A stretch of DNA of 46,000 nucleotides from Chloroflexota bacterium (lineage in GTDB: Bacteria > Chloroflexota > Dehalococcoidia > DSTF01 > JACRBR01), in contig JAGWOC010000022.1 of assembly GCA_028872875.1 (NCBI GenBank), positions 1 to 46,000 of the forward strand. The letters run 5' to 3'. Below, in pieces: positions 41,420-46,000 of the stretch. The first letter of the stretch is position 1. Each line of letters opens with the position of its first letter. A program made the translations under genes and the position numbers. A model generated the notes under the pieces. The model made no database searches, was not told the DNA's origin, and saw only the letters and a program-made list of their open reading frames with translations.

Positions 41420-42811
41420 TTGACGAACGCGATTGCCGCGGTCTCTCCAGGCCGCGCCTCGGCGGACGAACAACGCGCCGCCGTCGTGGCGGCGGTGGCC
41501 GGGGATGCCGCGGCCTTCAGCCTGCTCTACGAACGGTACTCGCGCCCGATCTACAACATGGTGCTGAGAAGCGTCCGCCACACGCAGTCCGCCGAAGACG
41601 TCTGCCAGGACGTCTGGCTCAAGGCGTACCGCGAGCTTGACAAGCTTCGCGACCCGGCGGCGTTCCCACTGTGGCTCTACCGGATCGCGGCGAAGGCGTG
41701 CATCGATGCCGCCCGCCGGCGAGGACGCGCGCCGGCAACGGCCGAGCTCCCGGAGGACCTTGCGGCGCCTCACGACGACCCGGAGATGGCCGCAATCGGC
41801 CACCAGGAAGCGCAGTTGACCTGGGAAGCGCTCGCCGCCCTGCCGGCGAAGCAGCATCTCGCGCTGTTTCTGCGCGAGGTGGAGCAACGAAGCTACCGGG
41901 AGATCGGGAGCATCCTCGGCATCTCGGAGGTGGCGGCGGGGCTGTGCCTGTTCCGCGGCCGCCAGGCGTTCGTGAAGACGTACCACCGCCTGGAGCAGAC
42001 GACGTCCGGCGAGCGCTGCGAGCACGTCCGGAGGGCGATGTCGCTCGTGCTCGACGGAGAAGCGACGGCGGTACAGCAGCAGGCAGTGAGCGCGCATGCG
42101 GCTGGCTGCCGCGGCTGCGCGGACGACTTCCGCGCGATGCGGCACTCGACGCGCGCCTACGCCGGACTCGCGCTCGCGCCGGCACCGCTGCTGCTGCGCT
42201 CTCGCATCGCCGAAGGTATCGCGCTGGCCACGAAGGGCGGCGGCCTGGGCGCCGGGCTCCATGTGCTCGCGTCCCTGGTCGCGCAGACCAAGCCGCTCGT
42301 GGTGGCGCTCACGGCGACGGGAGCGCTCGCCGGTGCGGCGCTGATCGCGCCGGGCACACCTGCCGGGACGCGCCCTGCGACGGAGGGGCGCCCGCCGGCC
42401 GCGCACCCCCAACCAGCCGCGGCGCTGCACGCCGGCTACGAGCCTGCTCCACGGTCCGCGATGCCGCCCGCGCCGAGGGACACAGCAGTGACCGTCACCG
42501 CGCCCGCACCATCGGCAAGCGTATCCGTCGCGCTCTCGACTCCCGCGCCGGTGGTGGGGATGCCGCTTGCTGCCAGCATCACGCTACCCGGGATCGCGCC
42601 GATCGCCTCGCCGGTCACGGGCACGGCGGCCACCCTGACGAACACGGTCACCGCAGCCGTCGGACGTATCACGCAGGACGTGCAGAAGGCGTTGCCCCCC
42701 GTCCTTGCGACACCGATCGCGGGCGTCCCGCTGCTGCCGCCGGCGCAATCGCCCGCACAGTCTCCCTTGCTTCCATCCCTCGTGGCGCCGGCGACGGCGT
42801 CGCTGCCGTAG
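41420..42811 (+). CDS. ECF sigma factor fused to a zinc-binding anti-sigma-like domain with a membrane anchor
   Basis: The 463-residue protein has sigma region 2 at about 25-100 (FSLLYERYSRPIYNMVLR, DVCQDVWLKAYREL) and region 4 at about 130-190 (LPAKQHLALFLREVE, YREIGSILGIS). A ZAS-like zinc motif follows at 200-233 (C200, H226, C230, C233 in VSAHAAGCRGC). One hydrophobic segment lies at 291-310 (PLVVALTATGALAGAALIA). The rest, about 150 residues, is Ala/Pro/Thr-rich and would be extracytoplasmic. The single polypeptide thus contains sigma, anti-sigma-like and transmembrane parts, as in some ECF groups. TTG 41420 follows GGGAG at 7-base spacing. Release by proteolysis or signal sensing is expected but not shown. 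Confidence 0.87.
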   Translation: MTNAIAAVSPGRASADEQRAAVVAAVAGDAAAFSLLYERYSRPIYNMVLRSVRHTQSAEDVCQDVWLKAYRELDKLRDPAAFPLWLYRIAAKACIDAARRRGRAPATAELPEDLAAPHDDPEMAAIGHQEAQLTWEALAALPAKQHLALFLREVEQRSYREIGSILGISEVAAGLCLFRGRQAFVKTYHRLEQTTSGERCEHVRRAMSLVLDGEATAVQQQAVSAHAAGCRGCADDFRAMRHSTRAYAGLALAPAPLLLRSRIAEGIALATKGGGLGAGLHVLASLVAQTKPLVVALTATGALAGAALIAPGTPAGTRPATEGRPPAAHPQPAAALHAGYEPAPRSAMPPAPRDTAVTVTAPAPSASVSVALSTPAPVVGMPLAASITLPGIAPIASPVTGTAATLTNTVTAAVGRITQDVQKALPPVLATPIAGVPLLPPAQSPAQSPLLPSLVAPATASLP

Positions 42812-42902
42812 TCGCCCATTGCTTCGCACCTGCGGCACGCGGGCGGGTATCTCGCGGGCGCGCGGCGGCGGACGATCTGCCAGGAATTTTTTCGCGCCGC
42901 AG

Positions 42903-42930
42903 GAAAGAAACGCGCCGCACGCGCGTCCTT
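42903..42930 (+). promoter_or_regulatory. Second ECF-sigma-type promoter motif, downstream of the sigma factor gene
   Basis: GAAAGAAAC (42903-42911) and GCGTCCTT (42923-42930) repeat the blocks found at 40653-40681 with one base less between them. It points away from the sigma gene into a gene-free region. Confidence 0.55.
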
Positions 42931-43190
42931 ATCTCACGGGACAGGGCGGCCTGCGGCGCGTTTCCGCATCGATGACTCTCCTCCCCGGAGGCATCGCGGG
43001 CTGCCAGGGAACGGCAGCGCGCTCCCGGCCGGTCGCCGTGCTCCCGAGCAGTGGGGCGACTCCCCCAGCGACCCCACTGGCCGTGGCAGCGTCTTACCCC
43101 CGCTCGCCGCGGACCGCGCCGTAGCTGGAAGCCCCGGCGCGGACGTGCACCCTGGGTCGCGCCCACCCCGGATGGGGCGCACCGGGGCCG

Positions 43191-43238
43191 CTGGCAGGAA
43201 GGGCCGGCCCGAGGGAACGGGCCGGCCCGTCCCGCCAG
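43191..43238 (+). terminator. Long imperfect hairpin, possible terminator or ncRNA end
   Basis: CTGGC/GCCAG at the base, GGA/TCC next, then GGGCCGGCCC paired with GGGCCGGCCC around an 8-base GAGGGAAC loop, with two single-base mismatches. It could end a plus-strand transcript from the ECF-type promoter, or the minus-strand tRNA-Asn transcript. No T tract follows on either strand. Confidence 0.5.
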
Positions 43239-43481
43239 TCTCATCGTCAACGACTCTGCCCTCGATCGCCGTCTCGCGGATGCGGCCGGCAGCGAGCCGC
43301 CGCGTACACGTGGGGACGCGCCGTCGACGGCCACTGCGTGGCGTACCGCGAGGCTGGACGCGTAACGAGCGGACGAGTGGACATTCTCCGCCGGAATGGC
43401 GATGACACCGCGGCAGCAACGGCGCCCCGCCCATCGTCGCCGATGCACGCCGGGCTCAGCGGCGCGCTGCGGTGCGGAGTC

Positions 43482-43556
43482 TGGCTCCCCGGGCAGGACT
43501 CGAACCTACAACCCATCGGTTAACAGCCGATTGCTCTACCATTGAGCTACCGGGGA
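43482..43556 (-). tRNA. tRNA-Asn (anticodon GTT)
   Basis: The minus-strand sequence folds into a full cloverleaf: acceptor TCCCCGG with CCGGGGA, D arm GCTC-AATGGTA-GAGC, anticodon arm ATCGG-CTGTTAA-CCGAT with GTT at the anticodon, a 5-base variable region, and a T arm GTAGG-TTCGAGT-CCTGC. The discriminator is G and the 3' CCA is encoded. GTT reads asparagine codons. The gene is 75 bases including CCA. Confidence 0.97.
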
Positions 43557-43711
43557 GGGCGCTCGCAGCCGGGCATGGGTGCCCGGCCCGCGCATGGTAG
43601 CGAATCGCGCGGCGGCGACTCAACCCGAGCCGGCGGCCGCCATCCTTGCGTGCGCGCGCGGCTACACACAGGTGTAACGATGCCGGGTTCACCCGCGTCG
43701 CCCGTACCCGG

Positions 43712-43717
43712 TATGAT
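43712..43717 (+). promoter_or_regulatory. -10 box of a probable leaderless promoter for the ABC transporter genes
   Basis: TATGAT ends 8 bases before TTG 43726, and no Shine-Dalgarno sequence is present. Transcription would begin at or next to the start codon. Confidence 0.5.
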
Positions 43718-43725
43718 GAGCAACG

Positions 43726-44643
43726 TTGGAACAGCGAGAGATCCTGCGCACCGAGGGGCTCTGGAAGCGATACGGCAGCCTGACGGCCGTCGCGGATATG
43801 AACCTGCGCGTCCATTCCAACGAGGTCTTCAGCTTCCTCGGCCCGAACGGCAGCGGCAAGAGCACAACGGTCGGCATGATGCTCGGCCTGGTGCGCCCCA
43901 CGAAGGGCCGGGCGCTGATCTTCGGCGACGACATGGCCACCCGCCCCTGGCCCGTGCTGAAGCGCATCGGCGCGGTCATCGAGTCACCCGCCTTCTACCC
44001 CTACCTCTCCGGCTACGACAACCTGCGCGCCGTCGCCATCGCCCTCGGTGATATTCCCGACGCCCGCATCGACCAGATGATCGAGCTCGTCGGACTGCGG
44101 GAGCGCGCCCGCGACCCGTACAAGAACTACTCCCTCGGCATGAAGCAGCGGCTCGGCATCGCCTCCACGCTGCTGCGCAGCCCGGACCTCGTCATCCTCG
44201 ACGAGCCGACCAACGGCCTCGACCCCGCCGGCACCCGCGAGGTGCGCGAGCTCATCCCGCGCCTGGCGCGGGAGGGCCACTCGGTATTCCTGTGCAGTCA
44301 CCTGCTGCACGAAGTGCAGGCGGTCAGTGACCGCGTGGCGATCGTCAAGCAGGGCCGCCTCGTGGCGCAGGGCACGGTCGAGGAGCTGCTCGGCCGCGGC
44401 CAGTACCTGCGCCTTCGCGCCGACGACAACGAGGCGCTCGCCCGCGCCCTCGGCGGCATCGACTGGGTGCGGGGCGTCGACCGTCTCGATGGCTACCTGC
44501 GCGCCTCGGCGCCGGTGGATCGCGCCGCCGAGCTCAACCGCGTGCTCGCCATGCAGGGTGTGTACGTCGCCGAGCTCTCACCGTGGGAGACGGAGCTGGA
44601 AAGCGTCTTCCTCGACCTTACCGGCGAGGAGTCGCCGGCATGA
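43726..44643 (+). CDS. ABC transporter ATP-binding protein
   Basis: The 305-residue protein has Walker A FLGPNGSGKSTTVGMM, the Q-loop region, the signature YSLGMKQRLGIASTLL, Walker B DLVILDEPTNGLDPAG and the H-loop CSHLLHEV. The C-terminal 80 residues form the DUF4162-like domain (AELSPWETELESVFLDLTG) typical of ABC-2 type exporters. It pairs with the ABC-2 permease whose start overlaps its stop by four bases. TTG 43726 follows a -10 box by 8 bases. The substrate is unknown; the family exports antibiotics, lipids or polysaccharide. Confidence 0.94.
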   Translation: MEQREILRTEGLWKRYGSLTAVADMNLRVHSNEVFSFLGPNGSGKSTTVGMMLGLVRPTKGRALIFGDDMATRPWPVLKRIGAVIESPAFYPYLSGYDNLRAVAIALGDIPDARIDQMIELVGLRERARDPYKNYSLGMKQRLGIASTLLRSPDLVILDEPTNGLDPAGTREVRELIPRLAREGHSVFLCSHLLHEVQAVSDRVAIVKQGRLVAQGTVEELLGRGQYLRLRADDNEALARALGGIDWVRGVDRLDGYLRASAPVDRAAELNRVLAMQGVYVAELSPWETELESVFLDLTGEESPA

Positions 44644-45518
44644 CGCGCCTCCTCCACGTCGAGTTCTTCAAGCTGCGCAAGCGCATGATGACGTGGGTCG
44701 TCGGCATCCTGCTGATCGCCCTCGTCATCCTGCTGTATACGGTGCTCTGGAGCATTAGCGGCCGTGCCTCGCACTTCGGCGAGCACAACCAGTTCTCGGC
44801 CGAGGACCTGCGGCGGGCGCTCTTCCTGCAAGGTTCGGTGCCGTTCGCGCTCGAGATCGCGGGGTCGTTTGGCACGATCCTCGCGATCATCCTCGCCTCG
44901 GGTGCCGTCGGCAGCGAGTACGCCTGGGGGACCGTGCGCCTCATGGCCACCGCGTCGAGCGGACGCGTGCGGCTGCTCCTGGCGAAGCTCGCCGTCATCT
45001 TCGCGCTGACCGCCTTCGGGGTCCTGCTCGCGGTGCTCGTCGCCATCGCCTACAGCGCGATCATCACATACACGAACGGTGGGTCCGACTACAGCTTCGT
45101 CACCGCGTCCTTCGTCCGTGGCGAGTTCGCCGCGTTCGGGCGCACGCTGTTTGTCATGGCGCCGTACATCACCCTCGGCTTCGCCGCAGCCGTCATCGGG
45201 CGCTCGACGCTCGCGGGTGCCGCGGCAGGCATCGGCACCGCGTTCATCGAGCCACTCGTCACGGGGCTGATGCGCGCGGGCGGCAGTCCGTGGAAGGACA
45301 TGCCGAACTATCTGCTGAACGCGAACGTCGACGTGATCAGCGCGCAGAACGCCTTGCCGCCGGCGCTGCCGCGGTTCGGCGCCTCGCGGGCCGACCTCAT
45401 CGGTCAGAATGTGAACTCGCTGGAGGGCGCGACGCTCGTGCTCATCCTGTACATCGTGGGGTTCGTCGCACTCGCCCTCTTCGCCTATCGCCGCCGCGAT
45501 ATCACGGCCGGCGCCTGA
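44640..45518 (+). CDS. ABC-2-type transporter permease
   Basis: The 292-residue protein begins MTRLLHVEFFKLRKRMMTW. It has six predicted membrane segments, including about 19-39 (VVGILLIALVILLYTVLW), 70-95 (VPFALEIAGSFGTILAIILASGAV), 118-140 (LAKLAVIFALTAFGVLLAVLV) and the last (VLILYIVGFVALALFAYRRRDI). The ExxWxTxR-like turn YAWGTVRLMATASSGRVRLLLAK is a common intracellular coupling helix in this family. ATG 44640 overlaps the ATPase stop (ATGA). Together they form an exporter of two subunits, with no periplasmic partner nearby. Confidence 0.92.
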   Translation: MTRLLHVEFFKLRKRMMTWVVGILLIALVILLYTVLWSISGRASHFGEHNQFSAEDLRRALFLQGSVPFALEIAGSFGTILAIILASGAVGSEYAWGTVRLMATASSGRVRLLLAKLAVIFALTAFGVLLAVLVAIAYSAIITYTNGGSDYSFVTASFVRGEFAAFGRTLFVMAPYITLGFAAAVIGRSTLAGAAAGIGTAFIEPLVTGLMRAGGSPWKDMPNYLLNANVDVISAQNALPPALPRFGASRADLIGQNVNSLEGATLVLILYIVGFVALALFAYRRRDITAGA

Positions 45519-45587
45519 CGCCGTTTCGCATCCGCACGCTGGCCGCTATACTCCCGCCGCCCGCAGCCCAGCGACGAAGGAGCAGCC

Positions 45588-45800
45588 ATGGCAGTCAAGT
45601 GGAGCAAGATCGCGCCGTACATCGAGCACGGCTTCAGCGCGAGCGGCCGCGTCGAGCGCGCCAGCATCGTCGACGCCGCCTACGACGACGGCGCCGACGA
45701 CGACGTGGTCGACGCGCTCGACGGTCTCGGCTCGCGCGTCTTCAACAGCGTCGATGAGGCGAAGCAGTTTCTCACGTCGCAAGGCTACGCCGAAGCATAG
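45588..45800 (+). CDS. Small DUF2795-like protein
   Basis: The 70-residue protein starts at ATG 45588 behind GAAGGAG. It has the pattern RASIVDAAYDDGADDDVVDALDGLGSRVFNSVDEAKQFLTSQGY, which resembles DUF2795, a short helical family built around an AxxxGA...VxxxLxxL...F pattern. The function of that family is unknown. It has its own TATACT -10 box at 45547-45552, so it is likely transcribed alone. No signal peptide or membrane segment is present. Confidence 0.7.
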   Translation: MAVKWSKIAPYIEHGFSASGRVERASIVDAAYDDGADDDVVDALDGLGSRVFNSVDEAKQFLTSQGYAEA

Positions 45801-45846
45801 CGTCGCGTCGCGCTCTCATACGGCCCAGGCGGACACCGGACGGGCG

Positions 45847-46000
45847 TCAGTACGACCCCGCGGCCGCCGCAACCTTGCGGTCCGCCTTCTGGACGAGCGC
45901 TCGCGTGGCTGCGACGTCGCCTGTCCCCGTCACGAGCTGCGACAGGATCATCACGACGTTGCCGTGCCGCACGACCAGGAACTCGTCCGTGCCCTCTGTC
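45847..46000 (-). CDS. C-terminal part of an unknown protein, truncated by the window edge
   Basis: A minus-strand frame runs from the window edge to TGA at 45847-45849 and gives the last 50 residues, with strand-like EFLVVRHGNVVMILSQLV followed by a basic helical end (TRALVQKADRKVAAAAG). I do not recognise the family. The beta-strand and helix pattern resembles the end of a sensor or lipoprotein domain, but this is weak. The start lies outside the window. Confidence 0.5.
   Translation of the reverse strand, partial: TEGTDEFLVVRHGNVVMILSQLVTGTGDVAATRALVQKADRKVAAAAGSY

Larger units (their letters stand above)
42812..43481 (+). other. 670-base gene-free region with an ECF-type promoter and strong hairpins
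   Basis: No convincing protein gene is seen. The stretch contains an ECF-like promoter motif (42903-42930), a small hairpin (CAGTGGGG 43049-43056 with CCCCACTG 43072-43079) and a long hairpin (43191-43238). A transcript from about 42937 to the long hairpin would be near 300 bases, so a non-coding RNA is possible. tRNA-Asn on the minus strand begins just beyond. Confidence 0.6.

Noticed and set aside
42935-43240. Known riboswitch (c-di-GMP or c-di-AMP class) in the gene-free region before tRNA-Asn
   Set aside because: I compared the conserved blocks by eye and found only isolated matches, with no consistent paired core.

Overview
The window is a GC-rich, densely packed bacterial chromosome segment. 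The bacterial gene complement (uvrC, xerC, xseAB, cmk, glmS, ispH and tRNA-Asn), set beside a block of archaellum-type genes, points most plausibly to the Chloroflexota. Archaellum-like loci have been noted there in some lineages. This assignment is inference from gene content, because no rRNA or phylogenetic marker set was run.

Region 1 (1-5243) is a co-directional archaellum-like cluster. It holds the 3' end of an archaellin, an ArlC/D/E-like coiled-coil protein, ArlG-like and ArlF-like stator proteins, the ArlJ platform protein, an unknown small protein and an N-acetylmuramoyl-L-alanine amidase. The amidase is a logical companion for an archaeal motor that must cross a peptidoglycan wall. 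A second, isolated archaellin gene lies on the opposite strand at 12735-13316.

Region 2 (5284-18018) is mixed: a heptamer tandem repeat, an alpha/beta hydrolase, a PPOX-like protein, uvrC, pcm, xerC, a secreted metalloprotease-like lipoprotein, a UbiB/ABC1 kinase, and a translationally coupled pair of family III CoA-transferases preceded by a hairpin-bearing direct repeat.

Region 3 (18088-28185) holds homoserine kinase, a Nudix hydrolase, a YchF-type GTPase, a methyltransferase and a degenerate hicA next to hicB. It then holds a SAM-cycle operon (SAM-I riboswitch, terminator, mtnA, mtnP, GNAT, ahcY, metK), covering methylthioadenosine salvage, S-adenosylhomocysteine hydrolysis and SAM synthesis.

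Region 4 (28386-40594) is nearly all minus strand: glmS with a recognisable glmS ribozyme about 290 nt upstream, a DUF512 radical-SAM protein, ispH, plsC, cmk, rluB, a lamin-tail surface protein, a zinc-ribbon protein, a PurN-like formyltransferase and xseA-xseB.

Region 5 (40595-46000) holds an Ala/Gly-rich secreted protein, an ECF sigma factor fused to a zinc-binding anti-sigma-like domain with a membrane anchor, two matching ECF-style promoter motifs, a possible non-coding transcript, tRNA-Asn, an ABC exporter pair, a DUF2795-like protein and a partial gene at the edge.

Two features recur. Several genes appear leaderless, with a -10 box 6-8 nt before the start codon. Two genes (arlG-like and cmk) appear to start at AUC codons placed behind strong Shine-Dalgarno sequences.
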